NCBI RefSeq assembly: GCF_035046485.1
Contig: NC_085137.1
Location: 4,007,977-4,071,976 of the forward strand
Reading direction: 5' to 3'
Length of the DNA: 64,000 bases
Origin: Aedes albopictus
Lineage: Eukaryota; Arthropoda; Insecta; Diptera; Culicidae
Shown one piece after another: positions 21,553-33,659 of the stretch; positions within the stretch are counted from its first letter, which is position 1, and each line of letters starts with the position of its first letter. The notes under the pieces were generated by a model. It did not search any database. It saw only the letters and a program-made list of their open reading frames with translations, and was not told the origin of the DNA. Made by a program: the position numbers and the translations under genes.

Positions 21553-22315
21553 GGGTAAAAGGGTATAATGCGCCCCACCGGGGCAAAACGCCCCTCTTCA
21601 TTTTCTAGCGATTCAAGCACTTTTCGCATGCATGATCGATTAGCAATCTCAAATATTGAAGAATTATTGCCATCAAGCTGGTCCGTTAGCGGATTGGTAC
21701 AGAAAAGCAATAAAAATATCAAAAAGTCTGAAATCGAGGCTTTTGGCGTAATATTTTACCTCTTGTAAGCTGACTTCACTGTAAACGAAGCTAGTTTTGT
21801 TCGCTTGTGTTATCTTGCAACTTTTATGCAGTTAAACACTAGTTAAAAGACCCTCCTAGGATAAGCATGTGGTGGAATTATCCCCTGGGACAGTTTTATC
21901 GCGGAACTGGACTTTTTTATTTTGATGGGGCGTATTGCCCCGTTTGTTTTGAAAAGATAAATTTTGGAACGTTTTCGAAAAACGTTTTAAGGGCTTGTTC
22001 ACAAATGTCATAACGCTGGAGGGGGTGGGTGCGTGTACTTCATGGTGTTACAGCTCGAACAAAATTTTTTTCTTCCCATATAAACAATGTTACGAAGGGG
22101 TGGGTGGGTGTCAAAAAAGGTCAATTTTGGCGTTATGACATTTGTGAATGAACCCTAAAGCTTCCATAGCCACCCCTCCAAAGGCAAAGTTCGCATGCAA
22201 CACTTCACTAACTTTAGTAACAACGATTTGCAGTGAACAATAGATGGAATAAGGCGCCAGTTTCAGATATATTGCAATTTCTGCTTAGGGGGGGGCATAT
22301 TATACCTGTTTACCC
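21553..22315. mobile_element. TIR element, GGGTAAAnAGGTATAAT ends, with GGGGCAA motifs
   Basis: Left GGGTAAAAGGGTATAATGCG, right mirror CATATTATACCTGTTTACCC, both flanked by TA. CCCCACCGGGGCAAAACGCC just inside the left end and GGGGCGTATTGCCCCG further in belong to the GGGGCAA theme. It contains a nested MITE at 21990-22157. Confidence 0.75.
21990..22157. mobile_element. MITE, AGGGCTTGTTCACAAATGTC ends, nested
   Basis: The right end is GACATTTGTGAATGAACCCT. G-rich tracts (GGAGGGGGTGGGTG, GAAGGGGTGGGTGGG) lie near the inner edge of each arm. Same layout as 5900 and 58270. Confidence 0.8.
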
Positions 22316-22324
22316 TACCTATTA

Positions 22325-22704
22325 CTGCCGGTGGACGCATAAATGTCACATGTGCAAAAACAGACAATCGAGAAAATCGCGTCCAAAGTTCGAAAAAGTA
22401 AATTGTCTCAACTATGAAGCATAAATGCCGAATCGTGTTCTAACATCAACCAATTTTGAATGTGAGCACTAATTTTTGTTTTAGAGCGATTTTAAAATTT
22501 CATAGGATTTCCAATGAAACGTGACGTTTATGCGTCCACTTTTCAGAATGTGACAAATCGGCGTTGCATTTTTTCAACCATTTTCGGAACAAACTACCTA
22601 TTTTTATTTCCCTATATGATAGTATACCATGATACATAGTCATGGGCTGCAAAATCTCAATATTGCCAAAAATACACATGTGACAATTATGCTTCCAGCG
22701 GCAG
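22325..22704. mobile_element. TA-flanked TIR element, CTGCCGGTGGACGCATAA ends
   Basis: CTGCCGGTGGACGCATAAAT and the mirror ATTATGCTTCCAGCGGCAG share CACATGTG further in. About 380 bp. No coding content. Confidence 0.7.
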
Positions 22705-23150
22705 TATAACAGACCCGGCGAAATATGATGACAGTCCAATTTACTTAAGTAGAAGTTCGTCCTAAAGTCTGCATCCGTAATAATAGGGACACAAAAGTAC
22801 GTCAGTACTAATTTTTTACATAGGTACAAACTTTAGAGGCACCAATCTAACAGAAGAAGCATCAAATCATGCTGAAATTGTTTATCCTGGCTTTGATTTT
22901 CCACTACTTATAACTCATAATGGTGAACAACTTTGTCGAAGACCGACACCTGTGAAAAAAGTTCTACTCTAGGTTAAGTGAACCGAAACATAGAGATTTC
23001 ATTGTTTCTTCAGATTAGATCCTTAAAAAAATACCAATAACGGTAATGTCAGGATAATTTTTTATCACAGACATCGGATCACCTTGCGGTCATTGACAAT
23101 TTTTTTTTGTTTATATTAACGTGTATTTGTCATTGACAAAGTTTTATGGC
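22705..23150. other. AT-rich stretch, nothing recognised
   Basis: No gene or repeat could be supported. Confidence 0.35.
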
Positions 23151-23152
23151 AC

Positions 23153-23238
23153 ATATACTGCCTATGATCGCATATCAGTCCCATGTTTGCTGGGTTTCCT
23201 ATTCATATGGGACAGTAATGCGATCATGGGCAGTATAG
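23153..23238. mobile_element. Miniature hairpin element TACTGCC family, copy 2
   Basis: TATACTGCCTATGATCGCAT to ATGCGATCATGGGCAGTATA, with CAGTCCCATG inside. It abuts the next element by 17 bp. Confidence 0.85.
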
Positions 23239-23255
23239 GGTACGGACACCTACTA

Positions 23256-24180
23256 CAGGGGATAGACAAAATGATCGGGACAGGCAAAATTTTCCCTTCT
23301 CAAAAAAAAAAAATTCAAATAGATGTAACTTTTCGAAAAGTGCATCAAATCTTCTCAAATTTTTACTGTAAGTGGATCAACTAGTTGTGTATCAGTGGAC
23401 AAAATTTGAAAAAGATCGGGCTCTTCTGCACGAAGTTATAAGGATTCTATAAAAAGGTATATTTATCCGATAGCCAACTTTAAGCTGTCATATCTCCGGA
23501 TTCAATGAACCGAATGCAATGAAATTTTGACCATTTACGACTTATATAATGAGCTCTGAAAAACGTTTGACTCAACTTGAAATTATTCACAAGAGAAAAA
23601 GTTATAGCAATTTCATTCATTTTATAATTTTTTAGTAAATTGTTCTATTTTTAATATGTATCCCATTACTTTTTCAATGAATTGCCGGCTATGTTGTTAC
23701 TTTTTTTCAAAACATATTTATATTCAAGACAACTAGAGGGAATATATATGAACTATAATTAGCATCTTGAACTTTGAAACGATGTTGAAATTTAAGAAAA
23801 TGTTGTGTTTTATTAGAAAAATAATCAAATCGTTATAATTTTCTTCCGTGTTAAGACTTTTAAGGTAAATCAAAAGTTTTTCAAAGCTCATTATACAAGT
23901 CATAAATGGTCAAAATTTCATTGCATTCGGTTCATTGAATCCGGAGATATAACAGCTCAAAGTTGGCTATCGGATAAATACACCTTTTTCTAGAATCTTT
24001 ATAACTTCGTGCAGAATAGCCCGATCTTTTCCAAATTTTGTCCACTGATACACAACTAGTTGATCCACTTACAGTAAAAAATTGAGAATATTTGATGCAC
24101 TTTTCGAAAAGTTACAGCTTTTTGAATATTTTTTGAAAAGGGAAAATTTTCTCTGTCCCGATCATTTTGTCTATCCCCTG
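23256..24180. mobile_element. 925-bp TA-flanked element with arms of 300 bp or more
   Basis: Left CAGGGGATAGACAAAATGAT, right ATCATTTTGTCTATCCCCTG, TA on both sides. The arms stay paired through CGGGACAG, AAGTGGATCAACTAGTTGTG, TTCTGCACGAAGTTATAA, CTATCGGATAAATA and GGATTCAATGAACCGAATGC. Near-complete palindrome, so a transcript would fold into a long hairpin. Confidence 0.88.
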
Positions 24181-24189
24181 TATTTTGGC

Positions 24190-24426
24190 CAGTCTAAGGA
24201 AAATCATATATCTCTTTATTGTTGATATTTCTCGGTGCACGAATAAAACAAACACGTTTTTTGCGCAACGTTTCGGCCTAATCACATTTCGGCCATCTTC
24301 AGACGCAATTTGATCGCCGCAGCTGATGCTACCTCCTATCCAGCTGGGAGATCACGTACCACTGAAAGGAGTGGTATCTGAATCAGATACCTTATTGCGT
24401 AAACTTGTTGTTAACGGGTCTGATAC
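24190..24426. other. Unique stretch between elements
   Basis: No feature beyond ordinary sequence. Confidence 0.3.
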
Positions 24427-24927
24427 GTTTGGCATAAGACCGTTTGGCATAATGCCATTTGACATAAGGACGTTTGGCATAAAGGATGGCATAAAATGAT
24501 CTCAGTAAAAAATGAACTACATATTTAACGTCAAAGAACAAAAAGTATTTTAAGAAGGATAAATTAATACATTATAATGCCTTAATTTTTCTAAATAGAA
24601 CATGCAGACAAGGATATAATATGCTGGAAAGACCCATTACCGGAATCCATTTTGCTTTTATCAACAAAGAACAGAATATACAAAAAGAGGAACATTCCCC
24701 TTCCGGAAAAAAAAATCAAATTCATGGAAGCAAAAGGTTATTTCGAAAATAAGAGATCCAATATAATGCACCACTAATAAGTTTGCCTTCTTCCCATTGA
24801 AGGCTGTTCTTTATTTTTTCTCCAGATGGAAAATATATTTCACATATTCTTCTATGCCAAACATCCCTTATGTAAAATGTCCTTTATGCTAAATGCCATT
24901 TATGCCAAATGGCCTTATTTCTGACGG
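24427..24927. mobile_element. Foldback-like element with TTTGGCATAA subterminal repeats
   Basis: Four to five copies of GTTTGGCATAA or ATTTGACATAA in the left 70 bp face inverted copies (TTATGCCAAA, TTATGCTAAA, TATGCCAAACA) in the right 75 bp. The centre is AT-rich. Confidence 0.65.
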
Positions 24928-24973
24928 AAAGTTGATTTTGAACGAGTTTACTGCACCTAACCCAGCGCCAATA

Positions 24974-25242
24974 GGAGGCAATCAGTGAAGTACTAGATTG
25001 AAAGTAGTGAGCTGGATGTTTGTATGGTGAGATGTTCAATTCTCCATTTCTGCAATGAATTGGTGCAAACAGCGTGGGTTATATGATTTCTTGGCTAATT
25101 TGATGCTGTTTGACCAAAAGTTTGGGTAACTTTGTTGTTGTATTATTTATTTCATGCAACTTCAACAACACAGTTACCCAAACTTTTGCTCAAACAGCAT
25201 CAAATTAGTCAAGAAATCATATAACCCACGCTGTTTGAACCT
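24974..25242. mobile_element. Palindromic MITE, GG(A/G)GGCAATCAGTG family, truncated copy
   Basis: Matches 53171-53526 through its left arm and centre and stops at GCTGTTTGAACC, losing the last 90 bp or so of the right arm. Left flank TA. Confidence 0.85.
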
Positions 25243-25331
25243 TTAGCCAATTTTAGCCAATCACGTGTATTTCTTATGGTAGTGGTCATGGTAGAAGCCT
25301 CGGTAGAAGCACCCTGGTCAAAATAGACATA

Positions 25332-26269
25332 TAGGGTAGGACGGGGCAAGATGGTCACCCGGGGCAAGATGAGCACCCCTCTGTTGTACTACTTTTATGA
25401 TGAATTTTGCCCAAACAAGTTCATAATCCGTTAGAATAATGTTTATCCTGTTTGTAAACCTGATATAAGGTACTTCATAATGAACGAATTAAAAAATATC
25501 GTCAAATTATCAATAGCATGGATTTTTAGCATTTTCTTATAAGAAATCATCAGAATAAAATAAGGTTTTTATGTCAGAATCAAATTTTTACCATAATTCT
25601 TGTTATCAGTCAACATTACTAGCTTACTGCAAAGCATTTTAATTTATATTAGAAAATATTTTCTAAAAACAAACATTAAAATTTATTCAATTTCAGTTAT
25701 TTACCTATGGTGGGGCAAGAAGAGCACCCCTGAGGGGAATATAGAAAATATTTTGAAATTATTGGAATCCACTCAATAGTGCCGAACATAGGTTTCCGTA
25801 ACCTCTGCAACTATTTGGCTGCGTAAATTTCTAAAAATAAGCAACTTAATAATCGTTTACTGTTTTTCGGGTCATTTTGTATAAAGTATTATAAAACCGC
25901 ATTTGTTTTTAAATTATCGAGAAAATTGATAATTTTAGAACGTGATACTATAGCTATAAACAAGGTACACTATATCAATCACTGTATGGCCAATTTATTG
26001 TTAAAATATTGGGATTTTAATGAAGTGCTCTTCTTGCCCCGTAGGGGTGCTCGTCTTGCCCCGTATCATGTTCGAACTGACCATAAAACATCTTTTTTGT
26101 TTAGTCAAATAAAACATCCTTATTGTGAATTTTGAACCCTCCCATGTTTATGGGTGATAGAAAACATGATATAGAAAAGAACTATTGAGAGGTACTTTGA
26201 AAAATTGTAATAACTTTCAATAAACTCAACGTGATCCTTAGGGTGCTCATTTTGCCCCGCCCTACCCTA
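25332..26269. mobile_element. GGGGCAA element family A, copy 1 (938 bp)
   Basis: Left GGGTAGGACGGGGCAAGATG, right CATTTTGCCCCGCCCTACCC, TA on each side. Internal copies of GGGGCAAGAnGAGCACCCC lie at about 25360, 25712, 26031 and 26050. An inverted second copy is at 35934-37136. Confidence 0.85.
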
Positions 26270-26386
26270 GAAGCTGTTTTTTTTCCTTGCATTTTTTAAT
26301 CAAATTCTACGATTTTCACAGTTTAAATCATCATAATTAATGAAGAACTACCTAGTAGTAAAAATAAATTCAAGCCGATTTAGACA
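26270..26386. other. Short unique stretch
   Basis: Nothing recognised. Confidence 0.3.
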
Positions 26387-26393
26387 GCAACAG

Positions 26394-26656
26394 CACAGAC
26401 AAACAGACGTAACACTTACGAAATTTCCATCGACTACGCTTTCAACGAACATTTTAAATTTTCATAGTTGTGGCTTTCACAACCAGTGGCGCGCGTATAG
26501 TTTTTCTATGCGTTTGACGTTTCACACTAGCGCCTTCTGTTGGCGATATTGCACAACACAGTGATTCGTGCAACTTTTCCACCAGGTGGTGGTAGTGTGA
26601 ACTGGGCGATGGATTTCCATGAAAATCGTTCAAAGTGTTACGTCTGTTTGTCTGTG
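26394..26656. mobile_element. 263-bp MITE with CACAGACAAACAGACG ends
   Basis: Left CACAGACAAACAGACGTAAC, right mirror GTTACGTCTGTTTGTCTGTG. Target duplication GCAACAG (26387-26393 and 26657-26663), 7 bp exact. Confidence 0.88.
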
Positions 26657-26679
26657 GCAACAGGCTGAATAACGCACTT

Positions 26680-27945
26680 CTTCCTCTTCTTCTTTATGGC
26701 TCTACGTCCCCACTGGGACTTGGCCTGCCTCGCTTCAACTTAGTGATCTTTGAGCACTTCCACAGTTATTAATTGAAAGGCTTTCTTTGCACAATGATAC
26801 ACAGGGAGCCTAGAAGATTTTCTCGACCGGAACGGGAATCGAACCCGCCGTCTCCGCATTGGCGATCCATCCCGAGAAGAAGGGAATACCAACAGCATAA
26901 TAAAATGTGTTATTTTGGCAAAATAACTGAGTAACACAAAAAGTTATTTTCATGTTATTAACATAACATACCATGTTATAAACTTGTCTGTCATAAGCGG
27001 CAAAATAACAAAAATCATAACAAAAAAATGTTCCTGGAAGACCAGTTAAATAACAGGTTTTGTTAGTTACATAACAACTTAATAACAGTGAATTTATACA
27101 ATGTTTCAATAACAAACTTTGAAATTAAAAAGTTATTGATAACAATATAAATGCAAAATGAGTTATATCATCAGAATCATAACAAAGATATTTTATCCTT
27201 GCAAGGTAGGTATGTCACCTCTAAGTTCGAGCCATTTCAGAGGAAAAAAATGAATTTCTGTTCCATTTTGAAAATAAAAAAGAATAAACAGCCATGTCTA
27301 AGGCCATAACCCACAATAGCTTCCTAGCTCAAACGACCTTGAACTAATTTCAAAATTAATTTTGTTCATGAGTTATTGTGGATCATAGTTGTTCACTTTT
27401 TTGTTTCCAAAATAGAACCAACAGAAATTCTACAGTTTTTCCACTGAAATGGATCGAATTAAATAGAAATAAAAATAACAAGTAATTCTTAGTTCCGTGT
27501 CAAAAGTTCAGCTTAACCGATTCATAGACACCGAAGGTATGGCTCATAGACTCCAAACATGGCGCTTTTGTATGGAAATCAGCAAATGTTAACTTTTTCA
27601 TTTCTTTTGCTGTAAATCTCGCATGGTGTAGTTGTGATTGCAAAAGTTTATTGTTGTGCTATTGATGATCAAAGAAATGGTGCACTCTCAATAATACAAT
27701 AATAATAGAACTTGTTCTACAACAAAACATCTTATTAAAATGTTATTTAAATAAAATGCATCAATAGCAGGATCATAACAAAATCATATTGCCCAACAAA
27801 ACCTGTTATGGAAAAGTTCTCAATAAGTTAATAATAACAAACCAAGATATAAAACAGGTTTTATGATTCAGTTGTTATTATTTTGATATTCTCTGCTCGG
27901 GATAGCCTTAACCACTGGCTAACTGGAGACCCACACGAATAACAA
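26680..27945 (-). mobile_element. Feilai-type SINE, minus strand, split by a 1-kb insertion
   Basis: Minus-strand B box GGTTCGATTCCCG lies at about 26833-26845 and the 3' tail is the CTTCTTCCTCTTCTTC run near 26682. The tRNA-like head continues at 27902 (AGCCTTAACCACTGGCTAAC, complement of the A-box region). Flanks GAATAACGCACT and GAATAACAACGCACT are an imperfect duplication. Confidence 0.85.
26871..27901. mobile_element. 1031-bp AT-rich element rich in ATAACA words, CCCGAGnAGA ends
   Basis: Left CCCGAGAAGAAGG, right TTCTCTGCTCGGG, flanked by a 2-bp AT repeat of the SINE target (26869-26870, 27902-27903). The interior has many AACATAAC/AATAACA repeats in both orientations and no conserved frame. 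Confidence 0.7.
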
Positions 27946-28192
27946 CGCACTATAGACAACGAGATTTCGATATTATTATAGGGTGGGGCGGGGCAAGATG
28001 GGTCGCGGGGCAAGATGGGTTAGTGCCATTTTCGGGCGCATTAATCATATTTTGATTATGTTAATAATTGTGTTAGATAACTACCCAAGTAACAATCCTA
28101 ATTCTATTTGGTTTTATTTGATTTTATGATAGTTTTATCGGAACATTGCATATTCTAGTTGATCTTATCGGAGTTTCAGCTGAGCATAACTA

Positions 28193-29528
28193 GGGGTGAT
28201 CGGGGCAATATGGGCCACCTAAGGAAATCGTTCTGAAATGCACAGAAAAACTCAATAAATAATTATTTTAATGTAATTGAACCATGCTTAGGAGTGTTTC
28301 CCTTCATATTGCGTCGATAAATTATGAAAACAACTTTTTGTTAATTGTTGGGAAATACTTTTGAAAACCATTGATTTTCATGTGTTTCCCAGCTATACGG
28401 GGTAATATGAGCCACCAGGCGGGGCAATATGAGCCACCATTTAAAACTTTTTTGTTTTTTGGACAATGTTTCGTAAGAAGGGAGAAATAGAAAAATATGA
28501 TTATTTAACAATAATTCAGTGTATTTTATACAAATTCGATTGCTCTCGTTTCAAAATAAAAAAAAACATAAGCAGATTTCATCGCATTTTACTATTAAAC
28601 GCAATATTTCATTCAACATAGGCACATGTTTCCATCACAGCCATGAATCCAAGAATGGCAACGATGGCATTGGTTCCATCTCTCACACTCTGATGATGAA
28701 CGGGCAAGGGGAGACACAGTAAGGGAGCACTTACAAATTACGTAGCATTTTTGGCCAATTTTCTATACTCCCTCCCTTGCTCCCTCCAAACTCGTAATTT
28801 GTTTTCCCATTCCTAATACATGGCTCGTAGCAATATCAAGAACTCCCCCTTCCCCTCCAATGCTACGTCATTTATGAACGATTCCTAAAACAACCTTCCT
28901 TGGCCGTTACCAAAGAGGATATCGTTCCAAGCGAAGACCTCAAATATCCGGTTTCATTGAACTTTTCAGATTGGGATGTAATCTGTAGTGGCGCCTGTGT
29001 CTTGGCGGTGTTCAGGCTACTATGTGACCATTTTTTCGTTCCGATCGTCGCTTGTAACCTCACTCCAGTAATGAACCATGTTTTTGCAGATAATGTTCAT
29101 GTTTTGACAGCAAAGTTTTGAGGTTAGGTTACAAAATAAAACCGGTCATGTTGGTCCGAGCAGGTATGACCATATTGCCCCGTAGAGACTAGTTTCGGAA
29201 AATTCTTGTTTTATTGTAATTTCAGTTTCGAATAAATGCAGACTTGTTCTCAAACTGCTCAGTAATAGTAGCACTATCAACTGTAATGGAATATTTACCT
29301 GGGCAGTAAGGAGTTATCTGTCAAAAGCTTATTTCGGAGTTTTAAATCTTATAACATTTTTGTGTTCGTAGCAAAAAATTAAGTTTTCATTATTTGCATT
29401 TCAGAATCGAATTTTGGTACGGTGAGACATGATTGAAGTATTCTATAAAAGATCTTAAGGCTTTGAACAGAACAAAACTTGATAATAAGGCCAAATTAAG
29501 GGTGGCTCATATTGCCCCTACTACCCCT
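28193..29528. mobile_element. GGGGCAATATG element family C, nested in B
   Basis: Left GGGGTGATCGGGGCAATATG, right CATATTGCCCCTACTACCCC, TA on both sides. Internal GGGGCAATATGAGCCACC at 28420-28437 and CCATATTGCCCCG at 29168. A nested MITE lies at 28722-28887. Confidence 0.75.
28722..28887. mobile_element. MITE, AGGGAGCACTTACAAATTAC family
   Basis: The mirrored end is TGCTACGTCATTTATGAACG then ATTCCT. C-rich tracts CTCCCTCCCTTGCTCCCTCC and CCCCCTTCCCCTCC occupy the inner arm edges. Related to 58270-58437. Confidence 0.75.
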
Positions 29529-29529
29529 A

Positions 29530-30960
29530 TTCTTCATCAATATGTGGTTTTAAAAACACCTCCAAGAATACTTGAGGTTCAGTTCATAAAACCATAAACA
29601 CAACAAGAACTTTTGGACTTATTTTCAGTTTTATAAGGTTCTTGTAGTAATCTTCAATCATCCGTTCTTGATCAAGAGCAACTGTTCTCGCATGAGAACA
29701 GTTTGGTACATGGAAAATACAAGAAAAAACTCAAGCATCAGATTTTGATTCTCATCGTTCCATTATTGCTGCCAATCAAGAACATCTACCCGGAAACCCA
29801 ACCGCGACGCGGTGCAGTTCCAAGTTCCTCCGGTTGCAGCATCCGAAATGAGGTTGGTTTGGTCATCCAGGACGTCGATTCCCTGGTAATCGGGAGTCAA
29901 ATAATCGACCTGCAAAATCACTTACCTGTTGGAAATGCTGACCGGAGGAATAAGGCGCTGCACCACATCAAGGCCGGTTCCCGAAAAAGGTCTGCCGGGT
30001 TGGCAACGGTACCGGACTGATGATTAAATTTATCGCACGAAGTTCACAAAATCCACCGCGGTGCGATAATTTATTGTTTGTTTACAATTTGGCGTACATG
30101 ATTTATGACGTTCTTGGCGGAGTTTGCATAAACCTACATCAAGAACGTTATAAACCTGAGTACTCTTGAGTAATACTGCTTACCCTTGCATAAGATGAAA
30201 TAAATTTAAGACGTTATTGATGGAGGCCAACCAGGCTGCATTGAGAACGTTATAAATCCTAGTATTCTTGAATTATGCTTTTAGCTCTAGCATGAGTTGG
30301 AAGAAATTTAAGACGTTCTTATGGTGATGTTGATTAAAACCATCGATGATGGACCGACCACCGGCCTAGATTTCAATGGAAGCCATGTTGAGAAAACTCA
30401 TGAGCAATGTTCGCATGACCAGGAATAATATTTTTAAATATTTTATTAGTGCGTTATAATGGAAGCGCGTTGCAATTCTTGGAAGTATCTTGCAACATAT
30501 ATATGATGAATTTTGCTTGGCATTTGGCATCCTTGCTACATCCCGGAAATATTTCCAATTTGTGTAATCAATTAATCCCGATTACAATAATGTGTTATTT
30601 TCATTGTGTTTTTAATTTCAATTCAATTAACCAAACTTCTCTGTCGACATAAAAGCTGCATCAGCAACAACATTGACAAATTTATTATCGTTTATCGTGC
30701 ACTTGAAGAATTCTACAAGGAGAGAGCAATTCGCCTTAAGGACAACTTGGGAAGTACAACAAGTTTTAAGAGAAATTTAAAAACAACTCTCCAAGAGCAT
30801 CTTAGGATGGGCCTCTTTGATCTTATGGCGGGTTTATGGTTGAGTTGATGTCGTGTTGTAGAGCAATTAGGTTTATGCATGGTTTTAAAGAACAGGTGTT
30901 GAAGAATACTTCAAAAGCATTATAAAATTAATTTTGTTACTTGGGATAGCATTAATATAC
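29530..30960. other. Interior of element B without recognised genes
   Basis: Contains a GC-richer patch (29790-30010) with a 105-residue open frame lacking any known domain, and a string of CATCAAGAACGTTATAAACC/AAGACGTT repeats at 30110-30330 that looks like a decayed tandem repeat. Confidence 0.4.
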
Positions 30961-31651
30961 AAAAGTTTGGGGCATTGATTGAAAATTCACTCTCATTAGA
31001 AATAAAAAATAAATGGTTTTTAGCCATTTTTCTTATGCGATACATTCCATATAAACGGTTGCGGAGCAAGATGGGTCATCTTCAATTTTGAACGTATTTT
31101 TGGAGCATTCAAAAGTTATTTATTTTTTATAACAAGACTATCTCATAAATGACTTCAATCAAGCGGAATGAACGCTCAAAGTTATAACATAAAATTATGA
31201 TAATTTTTTAGTGAAAACATCGATTTTCAAGTTGCCTTAGGACCACTCAAATCGTAAAGTTTTTTATATTTCAAATAAATTTATAAAATGTTTACTAGTA
31301 GCTCTTGTTTACTCAGTATGGATATGGAGCATATATGAATGCGGAACAAATCTTATATTTTGACGTTTTTCGTTGAGCAAATGTGAATTACTTAAAACGT
31401 GACCCATCTTGCCCCGCTCTTTTTTCACGGCGCAAAATCGATCACTTTTTAAAACTGCTTGTTTAACATCATATTTTGTACTTAATGAACTTTTTATCGA
31501 CTTTTAGCATAGCTAACTAGTGTATTAAAGAGTAGCGGACGAATACAAACCAATACGATTTGTATTTGCAAAGTTATGGTGATCCATTCTTAGGTAACCC
31601 ATCTTGCCCCGCACCACCATATAATGCTTTGAAGAATCGACCTCCAATTAA

Positions 31652-32035
31652 CCCTCTAATGCCCAACTACGCCTTATGGCGTAGTATAGTTTGAACATTT
31701 TTGTATTTTTTTCTTTCCTAGGCAATCAAAACTTTTATATTTTTGGTTGAAATTTAAGATTGTTATGCATACTTCAAAATGTTTTTTTTGATTTTTTCAA
31801 CTAAATTTGCATTCTTCTTTCCATTGAAAATTTGATGTATAGATGTTTAGATGTTATTGTTTCTCTAGTATTGATTCGTAAATTACCAATTTTTTTTTCA
31901 ATATTATATCATAAAGGGTTAAAGAGCTAAGTGGAGTGGAATGCACTCTAAGATTATTTTCCTTAAAATTACACTGTAAATAAAGTTTTCCATGAAAAAA
32001 TAAATAAATAAAAATGATTCAACAATGATCATAAC
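31652..32035. mobile_element. CCCTCTAATnCCCAA element (piggyBac-like), right-truncated
   Basis: TTAA (31648-31651) then CCCTCTAATGCCCAACTACG. Homologous to 45344-45959 through CTCTAAGATTATTTTCCTTA and then lost at about 32035. Confidence 0.7.
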
Positions 32036-32039
32036 ACCG

Positions 32040-33500
32040 CTAGCCATCATGGTTTCCCATAGCGGAAATCATCATGGTTACAGGTCGCAAGCCCTGGCAA
32101 AGTGTGGAACGTTTTGATGGCTGTGATCCCTGACCATCATGTAATCAAAATCCCAGGGATACTCAAGTGACCATACTGTTGGGTTGTGGGGGTTGCGTGT
32201 GTGGGGTGCATATATTGACAAGCATTGCTATGGATCGTCAGGGCTGAGTAGGAGCGGGGAATGGATCTACGATTGCTGAATTGCGATTATACCTACTGGT
32301 ATAGTCGTGGTTCAACAGGGGTGGCGCTGCTTTTCGCTTGTGTTCGGCCTAGGTGGTTTGTTTAGGCGGTGCGGGTAGGTTTGTATGTACTTCGTACGTG
32401 CAGTGCGAACGGCTTCAGCATTGTGGTTACTTGGGTAGTGTAGGGTAATTGGGTTTGGGACTGAGGGGGTCGTCATTGATTCTGCCGACACCATTGAGTG
32501 GTCATTGTTGGCGGTTGTGTTGGTGACGATTTCTTCAGCTTTATAATCTTATTTATACCACGCACAAACTTTGGGAAGAGGGACTGCTTTGTAATGCAAG
32601 AGAGGGGTTTAAACTCTGCGTTACGGGTTGGGTGAGGTCATGCAGATAGAAGCAACCCAGGTGACCGTGCGGCTCGGGTCGTGATGGATGCATGAGTGCA
32701 GTGTGTGTGGGGTGCGCTACCCTGTGGATGCAGTTGAGTCCGGGTTGGAGTGGAAAGAGACCCTTCTCTACCCTAGATCGGTTTCGGTTGTACGGGCGGG
32801 GTAGTGTTTGTCTTATGTGTGACGTGTTGTGCGTGATTTGCGGCCCGAGCTGCGTGGTTACTTGGGAAGTATTTGCTCTGCAATCTACATTTTGGTTTTA
32901 AGGTGAAGCTATGGCTGGGCTGTGCCTCGGATCTGTTGGGCGCAGGTCGGAAGAGCTGGTGGTGGTTTGTGCTGGAGGGTTTGCTCGATTGGTTATTCAC
33001 TGGTGATGGCTAGTCGATCGACTGTTCGCGCAGCCTGTCATTTGGTTCTTGGGGTTTGTGCTCTCGAGGTCCGGGGCGTTGCTTCATTGTATCTTCACTT
33101 TAATACTAATATTCCTTGTTTGATTAATTGACTATTATGTACAGGCGCTTAACTCATTCTATTTCATAGATTACCAGATTTAAGGGTAATGGTTCAATAG
33201 GGCGATAGCAATCAGAGTGGATTAGAACGAGTTGGCGCCTACAATACACCAACACTAACACACATACACCAATACTTACACGCACACATGCACCTACAAC
33301 TAGCTGTAAAAGACCAGTGGGCGGGACAATGGTGCCTACCCAACAGTTGTAGGTGGGGTGTTTGGCTTAGCTACATGACTTGGTCCGGCAAGCCCATAAA
33401 CATCAATTAGTAGACGTATTGCCTAGTGAAAAGACAACGCAGATGGGCGAAAGCCAGGGGATGCGTTGATAATAGCAGAATAGCAGAATAGCAGAATGTA
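32040..33500. mobile_element. G/T-rich block, possible damaged non-LTR retrotransposon
   Basis: 32150-33120 is strongly G/T-rich on the plus strand. 33463-33496 holds four AATAGCAG-type repeats, like the short tandem 3' tails of some insect non-LTR elements. Between them lies an unremarkable AC-rich stretch (33235-33300). No reverse transcriptase or gag frame was seen, so this is an inference. Confidence 0.4.
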
Positions 33501-33659
33501 CAGCTGTTCCTAGAACAACTATTTTCCACTGCTGTCGTTTTTTTTGACCAATTTGCTTCACCCTATGGTTACTATAGTGAACATTTAACCGAAAATATAC
33601 TGAAATCGAAGAATTTGGTTGGTTTGTGATTTAGGTTATATTTTTCCCTTGTCGCTTCT

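Larger units (their letters stand above)
27981..31619. mobile_element. GGGGCAA element family B, 3.6 kb with nested content
   Basis: Left GGGTGGGGCGGGGCAAGATG, right CATCTTGCCCCGCACCACC, flanked by TA. GGGGCAAGATGGGT repeats lie just inside each end (28006-28020 and 31385-31415). It contains element C (28193-29528). No transposase recognised. Confidence 0.65.
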
